A stretch of 5,099 nt of DNA from Candidatus Nomurabacteria bacterium (GTDB lineage Bacteria > Patescibacteriota > Minisyncoccia > Phycocordibacterales > PALSA-1337). Positions 1 through 4,579 of this stretch are shown piece after piece. The notes below the pieces were generated by a model. That model did not search any database, was not told the DNA's origin, and saw only the letters and a list, made by a program, of their open reading frames with translations. Location of the stretch: positions 1 through 5,099 of the forward strand of contig CALREM010000035.1 in assembly GCA_943355185.1 (NCBI GenBank). Reading direction: 5' to 3'. The translations under genes and the position numbers were made by a program. Numbering within the stretch: position 1 is the stretch's first letter; every line of letters starts with the position of its first letter.

Positions 1-1
1 G

Positions 2-1276
2 CCTCAGCGTTTCTCCATCATCGGTTTCTCTCGTCGCCCAATGGCTCGTGATGAATTTCGGGAATATATTCGCGAACGACTCAATGTGCGCCCCGGTCAA
101 TTCAAAGAAGAAGATATCAAACACTTCTTCGACCATATGTCCTATGAGCAAGGATTATTCGATGATCCTCGTGCATATGCTCGCTTGGCTGAAAAACTCA
201 ATGATATTGATGCACGCTGGGGTCAGTGTTCCAACAAACTCTTCCATCTTTCTGTCCCACCCACACTCTACGAGGGCATTCTTGAACATTTGGCACAATC
301 TCGCCTCACAACTTCCTGTGCCGATGATACAGGTTGGACCAGAGTACTCATAGAAAAGCCTTTTGGAAATGATACGGCAACCGCACATCGCCTCGATACG
401 GTGCTCGGTAAACTGTTCAAAGAAGAACAGATATTCCGCATCGATCATTATTTGGCCAAAGAAAGTCTACAAAATATTTTGGCATTTCGATTTACCAATA
501 GCATGTTCGAACCTTTGTGGAACAGTGATTCTATAGAAAAAATTCATATTCGTCTCTTTGAGAAAAAGGGAATGGAAGGTCGTGGCGCTTTCTATGATCC
601 GATCGGTGCACTCCGTGATGTCGGACAAAATCACATGCTGATGATGCTGGCATTGGTCAGTATGGATAAGCCAAAGAACTTCAAGGCTGACACGATTCGC
701 AAAGAACGTGCCAAAGTACTTTCTAAATTAATCAAAATCCCAGCACGAACGATGGAAAAGTTTGTGGTACGCGGACAGTACGAAGGATATACCTCTGAAC
801 CAGGCGTCAGTGCCACTTCTCCGACAGAAACCTATTTCCGTGTTCAGGCCTCGATCGATTCGCCACGTTGGAAAGGTGTGCCATTTTATCTCGAAAGTGG
901 TAAAGGAATGGTTGAATCAAAAACGGCGATCGATGTCTATTTTAAAACCAACAAAGGTTCCCCTCATCAAAATATTCTGACCTTCCGTATTCAACCTGAC
1001 GAAGGTATCAAAGTCCGTTTCTTTGTAAAGACTCCCGGTCAAGGATTCGAAGTAGAACCAAAGCCTCTCAAGTTTTCCTATAGTGACACCATGCCAACAC
1101 TCGGTTCAACTACGGACTACGAACGGTTAATTTTCGATGTCTTCCGTGGCGATCAAACTCTCTTTGCTTCTACTGAAGAAATCATGGCCTCATGGAAATT
1201 TGTTACGCCCATCTTGGAGAATCTCAGCAAGTTACCGATTAAAAAATATGAAAAGGGGGCACAGGAGGTTGAGTAA
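2..1276 (+). CDS. zwf: Glucose-6-phosphate dehydrogenase, 5'-truncated by the window edge
   Basis: Oxidises glucose 6-phosphate to 6-phosphogluconolactone with NAD(P)+ in the cytoplasm, the entry step of the oxidative pentose phosphate pathway. The frame is open from base 2, giving 424 visible residues. By comparison with E. coli Zwf, roughly 45 residues carrying the GxxGxxG nucleotide-binding loop lie off the left edge; the ATG at 41 is an internal Met inside the conserved IIGFSRR context. Visible family landmarks are EKPFG (353-367), the substrate-binding RIDHYLAKE (437-463), QNH with the presumed catalytic His (632-634), VRGQY, GVPFYLESGK and the C-terminal YERL...WKFV stretch. The active-site motif reads RIDHYLAK rather than the usual RIDHYLGK. 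The protein stops at KYEKG plus a few residues, without the usual WGP tail, and neither alternative frame restores it. Family assignment is firm; the coenzyme preference cannot be told without the N-terminus. Confidence 0.96.
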   Translation, partial: PQRFSIIGFSRRPMARDEFREYIRERLNVRPGQFKEEDIKHFFDHMSYEQGLFDDPRAYARLAEKLNDIDARWGQCSNKLFHLSVPPTLYEGILEHLAQSRLTTSCADDTGWTRVLIEKPFGNDTATAHRLDTVLGKLFKEEQIFRIDHYLAKESLQNILAFRFTNSMFEPLWNSDSIEKIHIRLFEKKGMEGRGAFYDPIGALRDVGQNHMLMMLALVSMDKPKNFKADTIRKERAKVLSKLIKIPARTMEKFVVRGQYEGYTSEPGVSATSPTETYFRVQASIDSPRWKGVPFYLESGKGMVESKTAIDVYFKTNKGSPHQNILTFRIQPDEGIKVRFFVKTPGQGFEVEPKPLKFSYSDTMPTLGSTTDYERLIFDVFRGDQTLFASTEEIMASWKFVTPILENLSKLPIKKYEKGAQEVE

Positions 1277-1296
1277 ATAGAGAAGTGTGTTATAGT
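1269..1296 (+). promoter_or_regulatory. Extended -10 promoter for the 1304 leader unit
   Basis: TTGAGT (1269-1274), a 16-nt spacer and TATAGT (1291-1296) preceded by a TGt extended -10 motif. The -35 overlaps the last codons of zwf. The predicted start point is near 1303, right at the ATG at 1304. The match is good, but the promoter is predicted by eye only. Confidence 0.5.
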
Positions 1297-1303
1297 GTAT
1301 CCG

Positions 1304-1399
1304 ATGAACTCAATGCAATATTCAATTAAGGTCGCTACATTCCTTCGTACCTGGAATATCCAGTCCAAGGCTGCCTTTTGTAATGTTCACTACTCATAA
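1304..1399 (+). CDS. Possible 31-aa leaderless leader peptide
   Basis: A 31-codon ORF (begins MNSMQYSIKV, ends FCNVHYS) whose ATG lies 7 nt after the -10 box TATAGT, the same spacing as other starts in this window. It has no Shine-Dalgarno sequence, which fits leaderless initiation. The stop at 1397-1399 is 21 nt before a strong intrinsic terminator. The ORF covers segment 1364-1372, which can pair with the terminator arm, so the layout resembles a transcription-attenuation leader. The peptide has no run of one amino acid of the kind seen in trp or his leaders; it contains single Trp, Cys and His codons. It may instead be the body of a small non-coding RNA. No family is recognised. The coding call is weak; the transcription unit itself is better supported. 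Confidence 0.33.
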   Translation: MNSMQYSIKVATFLRTWNIQSKAAFCNVHYS

Positions 1400-1420
1400 G
1401 TCTGAGTAACAGAAAATTCC

Positions 1421-1455
1421 AAAAGCGAGCCTTGGAAGAGGCTCGCTTTTCTTTT
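1421..1455 (+). terminator. Strong intrinsic terminator with 11-bp stem
   Basis: AAAAGCGAGCC (1421-1431) pairs perfectly with GGCTCGCTTTT (1440-1450) around an 8-nt loop, followed by a T-rich run (TTTTCTTTT, 1447-1455). The left arm begins with AAAA, so it could also act on the minus strand. The left arm and loop (1428-1436) are also complementary to 1364-1372, a possible antiterminator partner. Confidence 0.88.
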
Positions 1456-1509
1456 AGCGGAGTAGCTAAAGTGAGGTAGTTCCTTGAAAACCTAATACAC
1501 CATAATCAT

Positions 1510-1839
1510 ATGAACAACGGTTCACATGTAGTATATGCCACCAAAGAGATGAAACGCACCGCACCGCAACGTCATGGTCAATCGGCCTGGAAACAAGTAG
1601 AAGAAGGGCAAGGAAAAAAGCTCATCCCTGTTATCTTTATCGTTTCTGATTCGTCAGAGACTGGGCAATGGATACCTATGGAAATCCATATTGCTGATAA
1701 AGAGCGGAGGAAAGCGGAGCGCAAACTACTCTATGCTCAAAAGCCTCTTCTGCTACAGCAACTCATTCAGGAAAAAAAGAGAAAGAATCGGTCACAGGAA
1801 CAAACCTATGCCTCCTGTACGTGGTGGATAAATCCATAA
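1510..1839 (+). CDS. Hypothetical 109-aa charged protein
   Basis: I do not recognise this protein. Visible organisation: a basic, polar N-terminus (1-37), a hydrophobic beta-like strand LIPVIFIVSD (38-47), a second strand-like segment WIPMEIHIAD (54-63), a long highly charged probable helix (63-95, rich in Lys, Arg, Glu and Gln), and a short tail ending in TWWINP. There is no signal peptide or membrane segment. It lies between two strong terminators (1421-1455 and 1861-1891), so it is either its own transcription unit or expressed by read-through of the leader at 1304. No Shine-Dalgarno sequence precedes ATG 1510; -10-like TAATAC (1493-1498) and CATAAT (1501-1506) lie just upstream. Met14 (1549) is an alternative start. 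Uninterrupted length and tight terminator flanking favour a real gene. Confidence 0.68.
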   Translation: MNNGSHVVYATKEMKRTAPQRHGQSAWKQVEEGQGKKLIPVIFIVSDSSETGQWIPMEIHIADKERRKAERKLLYAQKPLLLQQLIQEKKRKNRSQEQTYASCTWWINP

Positions 1840-1860
1840 TTCATCACATGTTCAAATCGC

Positions 1861-1891
1861 ACTGCCTAGACACTCTCTAGGCAGTTTTTTT
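1861..1891 (+). terminator. Intrinsic terminator of the 1510 gene
   Basis: A perfect 10-bp stem, ACTGCCTAGA (1861-1870) with TCTAGGCAGT (1876-1885), a 5-nt loop CACTC, then seven T residues (1885-1891). There is no A run on the left side, so it acts on the plus strand only. It lies about 20 nt after the stop of the 109-aa gene. Confidence 0.92.
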
Positions 1892-1915
1892 ATTGACCAT
1901 ATTTTCTGTCCTGTG

Positions 1916-1944
1916 TTATTCTTGCTACGTTACACTCTTATACA
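1916..1944 (+). promoter_or_regulatory. Predicted promoter of the 75-aa gene
   Basis: The -10 like TATACA (1939-1944) lies 8 nt before ATG 1953, so transcription would begin at or next to the start codon. The -35 is poor (TTATTC, 1916-1921, 17-nt spacer). TTGACC at 1893-1898 is a better -35 but has no -10 at the right distance. Confidence 0.38.
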
Positions 1945-1952
1945 CCACCCCT

Positions 1953-2180
1953 ATGAACTTTTTTGTAAAAACCCTTCTCAAACGCCAACTCAAAGGATTA
2001 CCTGACGATCAGATCGAGATGTTCATTACTATTATCGAGAAAAATCCTGAGCTCTTCAAAAAGATTGCCGAAGAGATCCAAGCCAAGGTCAATCAGGGTA
2101 TGGGTCAACAAGATGCGGCTATGAAAGTCATGGAAAGTCATCGTAGTGAGCTTGAAGGTATTCTTAAACCGGTAAAATAA
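1953..2180 (+). CDS. Small conserved-looking helical protein, 75 aa
   Basis: A 75-residue protein predicted to be all-helical and cytoplasmic. Residues 1-14 form a basic amphipathic segment (KTLLKRQLKG), followed by LPDDQIEMFITIIEKNPELFKKIAEEI (16-42) and a second charged helix (52-71). The pattern of a short basic N-terminus, 'LKGLP', then 'KNPELFKKIAEE' resembles small uncharacterised proteins I associate with Patescibacteria, a memory-based impression not checked against a database. I chose ATG 1953 rather than TTG 1893: the upstream 20 codons are Cys/Tyr-rich and unlike the rest, the TTG directly abuts the previous terminator, and a -10 box (1939-1944) sits 8 nt before the ATG. There is no Shine-Dalgarno sequence. 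The gene converges with the minus-strand ORF at 2214-2342. Function is unknown. Confidence 0.82.
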   Translation: MNFFVKTLLKRQLKGLPDDQIEMFITIIEKNPELFKKIAEEIQAKVNQGMGQQDAAMKVMESHRSELEGILKPVK

Positions 2181-2202
2181 AACCCCACATTGCTGTGAGG
2201 TT
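2173..2202 (-). terminator. Minus-strand terminator with GCAA tetraloop
   Basis: Read on the minus strand, AACCTCACA pairs with TGTGGGGTT across a GCAA (GNRA) tetraloop: nine pairs including one T-G wobble, followed by TTATTTT (tail at 2174-2180). On the plus strand the wobble becomes a C-A mismatch and no T run follows, so the signal points to the minus strand. A second hairpin (CAGGATT 2203-2209 with AATCCTG 2216-2222) lies just before it. Confidence 0.75.
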
Positions 2203-2213
2203 CAGGATTACAT

Positions 2214-2342
2214 TCAATCCTGGAAGTTGTGTTTACTCTTCGATCTCTGCAACCGCTTTTGGTGATTGCAGGGGAAAACTACTCGGGTCTCATCTGATTT
2301 GAAGTACTCGCTCGCATGTTTATCCGTAATTGGTTTGGTCAC
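2214..2342 (-). CDS. Predicted 42-aa small protein (or small RNA) in its own transcription unit
   Basis: A GTG-initiated 42-codon ORF on the minus strand, basic and hydrophilic (starts MTKPITDKHASEYFKSDE, ends KSKHNFQD, one Cys). Support comes from context: a consensus promoter upstream (2397-2426), the Shine-Dalgarno-like AAAAGGA (2348-2354) 5 nt before the GTG, and a minus-strand terminator right after the stop. The frame also stays open upstream to a TTG at 2379-2381, only about 9 nt from the predicted transcript start; that start would give 55 aa with a hydrophobic N-terminus. The same transcript (about 215 nt) folds locally, for example CTGCAATC with GGTTGCAG (2247-2271), so a structured non-coding RNA is a serious alternative. 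No family is recognised. The transcript is well supported; the coding status is uncertain. Confidence 0.48.
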   Translation of the reverse strand: MTKPITDKHASEYFKSDETRVVFPCNHQKRLQRSKSKHNFQD

Positions 2343-2347
2343 AAGTT

Positions 2348-2354
2348 TCCTTTT
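2348..2354 (-). promoter_or_regulatory. Shine-Dalgarno-like site for the 42-aa ORF
   Basis: AAAAGGA on the minus strand, 5 nt upstream of GTG 2342. It favours the GTG start over the upstream TTG at 2381. It contrasts with the plus-strand genes, which have no such site. Confidence 0.45.
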
Positions 2355-2396
2355 GTTGATGTTTACTGCAATTAAAATCAAAGAACGTATGCTAGT

Positions 2397-2426
2397 ATTA
2401 TAGCACTAAACTAGGTCACTTGTCAA
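2397..2426 (-). promoter_or_regulatory. Consensus sigma70 promoter on the minus strand
   Basis: On the minus strand: perfect TTGACA (2426-2421), an 18-nt spacer, then TGC plus perfect TATAAT (2402-2397), an extended -10. The predicted start is A at about 2390. It is the best promoter match in the window. An inverted repeat CTAGT (2392-2396)/ACTAG (2410-2414) brackets the -10 box. It diverges from the ychF-fragment promoter. Confidence 0.85.
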
Positions 2427-2457
2427 TATTCATACTACCTCCACATTCTCCCCAAAT

Positions 2458-2486
2458 TAGGCCTGAAAAGCTCAATATGCTATGCT
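2458..2486 (+). promoter_or_regulatory. Predicted promoter of the ychF 5' fragment
   Basis: TATGCT (2481-2486) lies 9 nt before ATG 2496, with the weak -35 TTAGGC (2458-2463) at a 17-nt spacer. It shares only CTCAATA and a few bases with the sequence before the intact ychF copy. Transcription would start within a few bases of the ATG. Confidence 0.4.
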
Positions 2487-2495
2487 CTTTCTACT

Positions 2496-2623
2496 ATGTC
2501 CCTCTCCATCGGCATCGTCGGGCTTCCAAACGTCGGGAAATCTACACTCTTCAATGCGCTGACCCGTAAGAGCGTTTTGGTTGCAAACTATCCTTTTGCA
2601 ACGATCGATCCTTCGGTTGGTGT
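2496..2623 (+). repeat. Left copy of 128-bp direct repeat (ychF 5' end)
   Basis: Aligns without gaps to 3418-3545 at an offset of exactly 922 bp. The longest exact blocks are the first 26 bp and the 32 bp at 2586-2617. Similarity stops at 2623. Recombination between the copies would excise a 922-bp circle and leave one intact ychF. Confidence 0.9.
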
Positions 2624-2627
2624 GTAA
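2496..2627 (+). pseudogene. Duplicated 5' fragment of ychF (43 codons)
   Basis: The frame encodes the first 43 residues of YchF, identical in amino-acid sequence to the intact gene 922 bp downstream, including the G1/P-loop GLPNVGKST (residues 9-17) and YPFATIDP. After Gly-Val it reaches TAA at once (2625-2627), and the following AT-rich sequence belongs to a minus-strand terminator. Nucleotides differ from the intact copy at ten positions, all third codon positions and all synonymous, with no indel. The fragment lacks G3, G4, the helical domain and the TGS domain, so it cannot be an ATPase. It keeps its own -10 box and may still be transcribed and translated. It is most simply a displaced remnant of an older ychF allele; a retained short peptide is less likely but would explain the absence of amino-acid changes. 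Confidence 0.88.
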
Positions 2628-2669
2628 TAAAATAAAAAAATAAACCGTTACGATTGTGTCGTAACGGTT
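2627..2669 (-). terminator. Intrinsic terminator of the PEP-CTERM gene
   Basis: A perfect 11-bp stem (AACCGTTACGA 2643-2653 with TCGTAACGGTT 2659-2669) around a 5-nt loop. On the minus strand it is followed by a long T-rich tail (complement of 2628-2642). The plus strand has no T run after the stem. The tail abuts the stop codon of the ychF fragment, so the insert boundary falls at the terminator tail. Confidence 0.87.
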
Positions 2670-2710
2670 CAGTGTATATGTCGGATAGTGTGATACGCAC
2701 ACCGCTTGCG

Positions 2711-3283
2711 TTAAGAGGTGGTGTGCCGTCTGAAGTGGTATCTGTAGACTATGCAGAAACCAGCTAAGACTAGTAATGTTATCGGGAGTGGCTCAGGGAT
2801 CATCACAGGGATACTCGAATTGAATCGAACGGAACCCACGATCCATCTATCGGGGTTACCATTACTAAATTGTAGGAAGTCTATGGCTGCTGAACGGAGT
2901 TCTCCGTCTTCGTACTTCACATCGAGAACATCGAATTTACCAGTGATCTGATTGTTGGCTCGGCTGCCCATAGCGAGAAACATACCCGGGTCTTCGTGGT
3001 TGAATGGCCATCCGCGAACATTGAGGTGTTCGCCTATAGTCAAAGCGCCCTGATTTCCGAGTTCAAAATCGAGTTCCCATCTCTCTTGACCTTTGGTGAT
3101 AAACAGATGTAGACCATTGCCATATGACGGTATGTACTCAAATAAAGCACCTTCCTCACTCGTGATCAGTCGAGTCCGTCCTTGCGAGACATACTCATAA
3201 GGTGCCCCGATGTAAAAGAGTGCAGACTGTGCCCAACTTGTGATTGGTACAAGTATACAAAGTAACAAGTAGAATTTTTTCAT
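2711..3283 (-). CDS. Secreted protein with PEP-CTERM-like sorting signal, 190 aa
   Basis: Predicted exported protein. Residues 1-18 are a classic signal peptide (KKF, hydrophobic core LLLCILVPI, cleavage after SWA). The mature part (19-158) is Trp/Gly-rich and beta-like, with WELDFELG, GWPFN, PGMFLAMGSR, ITGKFDV and GSVRFNSS, resembling short secreted proteins of unknown role that I recall with this layout. The C-terminus has IPEP (162-165), a hydrophobic segment (166-180) and a basic end (RYHFRRH), the tripartite PEP-CTERM pattern recognised by exosortase. Start chosen at 3283, not 3388: AAAGG lies 7 nt upstream, the signal peptide begins there, and the upstream promoter places 3388 before the transcript start. 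It is the only complete gene between the two ychF 5' copies and has its own promoter and terminator. No exosortase is visible here. Foreign origin is inferred. Confidence 0.86.
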   Translation of the reverse strand: MKKFYLLLCILVPITSWAQSALFYIGAPYEYVSQGRTRLITSEEGALFEYIPSYGNGLHLFITKGQERWELDFELGNQGALTIGEHLNVRGWPFNHEDPGMFLAMGSRANNQITGKFDVLDVKYEDGELRSAAIDFLQFSNGNPDRWIVGSVRFNSSIPVMIPEPLPITLLVLAGFCIVYRYHFRRHTTS

Positions 3284-3290
3284 TACGTAA

Positions 3291-3295
3291 CCTTT
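3291..3295 (-). promoter_or_regulatory. Ribosome binding site deciding the PEP-CTERM gene start
   Basis: AAAGG on the minus strand, 7 nt before ATG 3283. It supports the 190-aa product over the 225-aa open frame. Confidence 0.6.
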
Positions 3296-3307
3296 GGTTT
3301 TTGAATG

Positions 3308-3333
3308 TACAGCTAAATAAGTTTTCAGCTGTA
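3308..3333 (-). repeat. 7-bp inverted repeat at the PEP-CTERM transcription start
   Basis: TACAGCT (3308-3314) and AGCTGTA (3327-3333), separated by 12 nt. It begins at the edge of the -10 box and covers the predicted start point near 3326. It could be an operator or a hairpin at the 5' end of the mRNA. Confidence 0.5.
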
Positions 3334-3361
3334 TAATAACATTATAAACTCTATTAGTCAA
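3333..3361 (-). promoter_or_regulatory. Sigma70-type promoter of the PEP-CTERM gene
   Basis: On the minus strand, TTGACT (3361-3356), a 17-nt spacer and TATTAT (3338-3333): five of six consensus bases in each box. The predicted start is near 3326, giving a leader of about 43 nt. A second TATAAT on the same strand (complement of 3341-3346) is too close to this -35. The promoter diverges from that of ychF. Confidence 0.72.
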
Positions 3362-3383
3362 TATATTCCAAATATCACATCCT

Positions 3384-3411
3384 TCCACAAACTCAATAAG
3401 TAAGCTATATT
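3384..3411 (+). promoter_or_regulatory. Predicted promoter of the intact ychF
   Basis: The -10 box TATATT (3406-3411) is only 6 nt before ATG 3418, implying a leaderless transcript. The -35 (TTCCAC, 3384-3389, 16-nt spacer) is weak. The sequence is clearly different from the promoter of the 2496 fragment. Confidence 0.5.
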
Positions 3412-3417
3412 CATCCC

Positions 3418-3545
3418 ATGTCCCTCTCCATCGGCATCGTCGGTCTTCCGAACGTCGGCAAATCTACACTCTTCAATGCGCTGACCCGCAAGAGTGTGTT
3501 GGTGGCGAACTATCCTTTTGCAACGATCGATCCTTCGGTCGGTGT
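3418..3545 (+). repeat. Right copy of 128-bp direct repeat (inside intact ychF)
   Basis: Partner of 2496-2623. The 32-bp exact block lies at 3508-3539. The copies differ only at synonymous third codon positions, while the upstream flanks share little beyond CTCAATA. Confidence 0.9.
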
Positions 3546-4545
3546 TGTTGCAGTACCCGATGAACGCCTCTACAAGCTGGCTGAATTTTCCAAAACACAA
3601 AAGACAGTTCCTGCAGCAGTTGAGTTCGTCGACATTGCTGGTTTGGTCAAAGGTGCTTCTGCTGGTGAAGGACTCGGTAACCAATTCCTTTCTAATATCC
3701 GCGAGACTGACGCTATCGCTCAGGTAGTGCGCATCTTTGAAGATGATAATATCATTCACGTTGACGGTAAGATCAATCCGATGCTCGATATCGGAGTTAT
3801 CAACCTCGAGCTCATCCTGGCTGACCTTCAAACCGTTACCAAGCGCCTTTCTAATTTGAATAAAGAAGTAAAAGCCGGCAAGAAAGAAGCGATTCTCGAG
3901 CATGGCATTTTGGAAAAAGTAAAAGCAGCTTTGGAAAATGAAAAACTTGCCTCGTCTGTCACTGCCGATGAATTCGAAGCACCGTTACTAAAAAGTATGC
4001 ATCTCCTGACGGCAAAGCCTTTTATGTATGTGCTCAATAAAAAGTCGGGTGGTACTAACTTGGACGAGGTTCCAACTGATGAACGCTACAAAGCACTGAT
4101 GATCTTTTTTACGGAGAACAATGCCAAGTGGGTGATCGTCGATGCGGGTATCGAACATGAACTTAAAGAGTTTGATGGTACGGAAAAAGAAGAGATGAGA
4201 AAAGCTCTCGTTGGTGATGACGTGTCCGCCGAAGCATTGGCGGAGGCGGATGGTATCAATGAACTGATCAAAAAAGGATACGAGCTTTTGAATTTGGCGA
4301 CATACTTTACAACTGGTGAAAAAGAAACTCGTGCATGGACTATTGGCAAAGGCTGGACCGCTCCCATGGCTGGAACCGCTATTCATACCGACTTCAAAGA
4401 CAAATTCGTCCGTGCGGAAGTCATCGAATGGGACAAACTCCTCGAAGCGGGATCATTTGGCGCTGCACGTGAGAAAGGATGGTTACGAACAGAAGGGAAG
4501 GAATATATTGTGAAGGATGGAGATGTGATTGAGTTCAAGATCTAG
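3418..4545 (+). CDS. ychF: Translation-associated ATPase YchF (Obg-like ATPase)
   Basis: Conserved ribosome-associated P-loop ATPase of the Obg/TRAFAC class, 375 aa (E. coli YchF has about 363). Domains: G domain with G1 GLPNVGKST (9-17), YPFATIDP (32-39), G3 [10 protein letters not shown] (72-81, Leu76 in place of the catalytic Gln, the HAS-type feature), and His114, at the same number as the catalytic His reported for E. coli YchF. A helical coiled-coil insertion follows (about 128-176, ending [10 protein letters not shown]). The TGS domain occupies about 290-375 ([30 protein letters not shown]). G4 reads NKKS (207-210) instead of the NxxE typical of YchF. The start has no Shine-Dalgarno site and lies 6 nt after a -10 box. 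The first 43 codons are duplicated upstream at 2496. There is no obvious terminator downstream. Confidence 0.98.
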   Translation: MSLSIGIVGLPNVGKSTLFNALTRKSVLVANYPFATIDPSVGVVAVPDERLYKLAEFSKTQKTVPAAVEFVDIAGLVKGASAGEGLGNQFLSNIRETDAIAQVVRIFEDDNIIHVDGKINPMLDIGVINLELILADLQTVTKRLSNLNKEVKAGKKEAILEHGILEKVKAALENEKLASSVTADEFEAPLLKSMHLLTAKPFMYVLNKKSGGTNLDEVPTDERYKALMIFFTENNAKWVIVDAGIEHELKEFDGTEKEEMRKALVGDDVSAEALAEADGINELIKKGYELLNLATYFTTGEKETRAWTIGKGWTAPMAGTAIHTDFKDKFVRAEVIEWDKLLEAGSFGAAREKGWLRTEGKEYIVKDGDVIEFKI

Positions 4546-4564
4546 GAAAAAATTAGTAACATTG

Positions 4565-4570
4565 TATAAT
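4565..4570 (+). promoter_or_regulatory. -10 box of the 4580 gene
   Basis: Perfect TATAAT 9 nt upstream of ATG 4580; no convincing -35 is visible. The transcript would start within about three bases of the ATG. Confidence 0.5.
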
Positions 4571-4579
4571 ATATTTAAC

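Noticed and set aside
155..448. Minus-strand open frame of 97 codons inside zwf
   Set aside because: Antisense shadow of conserved G6PD coding sequence.
1263..1268. AGGAGG as a ribosome binding site for a gene overlapping the end of zwf
   Set aside because: The nearby frame TTG AGT AAA ends at TAG after three codons, and no other start follows at suitable distance.
1277..1509. T-box riboswitch or tRNA in the gap after zwf
   Set aside because: No T-box core sequence and no cloverleaf; the structure present is better described as an attenuator-like leader.
1893..1921. TTGACC at 1893-1898 as the -35 of a promoter for the 75-aa gene
   Set aside because: With a 17-nt spacer the -10 would be TTATTC, a very poor match; TATACA nearer the ATG is preferred.
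1893..1952. TTG start giving a 95-aa version of the 75-aa protein
   Set aside because: The extra segment abuts the previous terminator, has an unlike composition and contains the likely -10 box.
2181..2222. Tandem hairpins as a plus-strand terminator of the 75-aa gene
   Set aside because: The first stem has a C-A mismatch in plus-strand RNA and neither hairpin is followed by a T run; both features favour the minus strand.
3284..3388. N-terminal extension of the PEP-CTERM frame to 225 aa
   Set aside because: The region holds the promoter and transcript leader; the signal peptide and ribosome binding site place the start at 3283.
3358..3903. 181-codon minus-strand open frame over the ychF start
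   Set aside because: Shadow of the highly conserved ychF coding sequence; a similar shadow lies over the 2496 fragment (2472-2702), explaining their shared peptide.
3988..4386. Minus-strand open frames opposite ychF
   Set aside because: Antisense shadows in a gene with a certain reading frame; no promoter or ribosome binding site.
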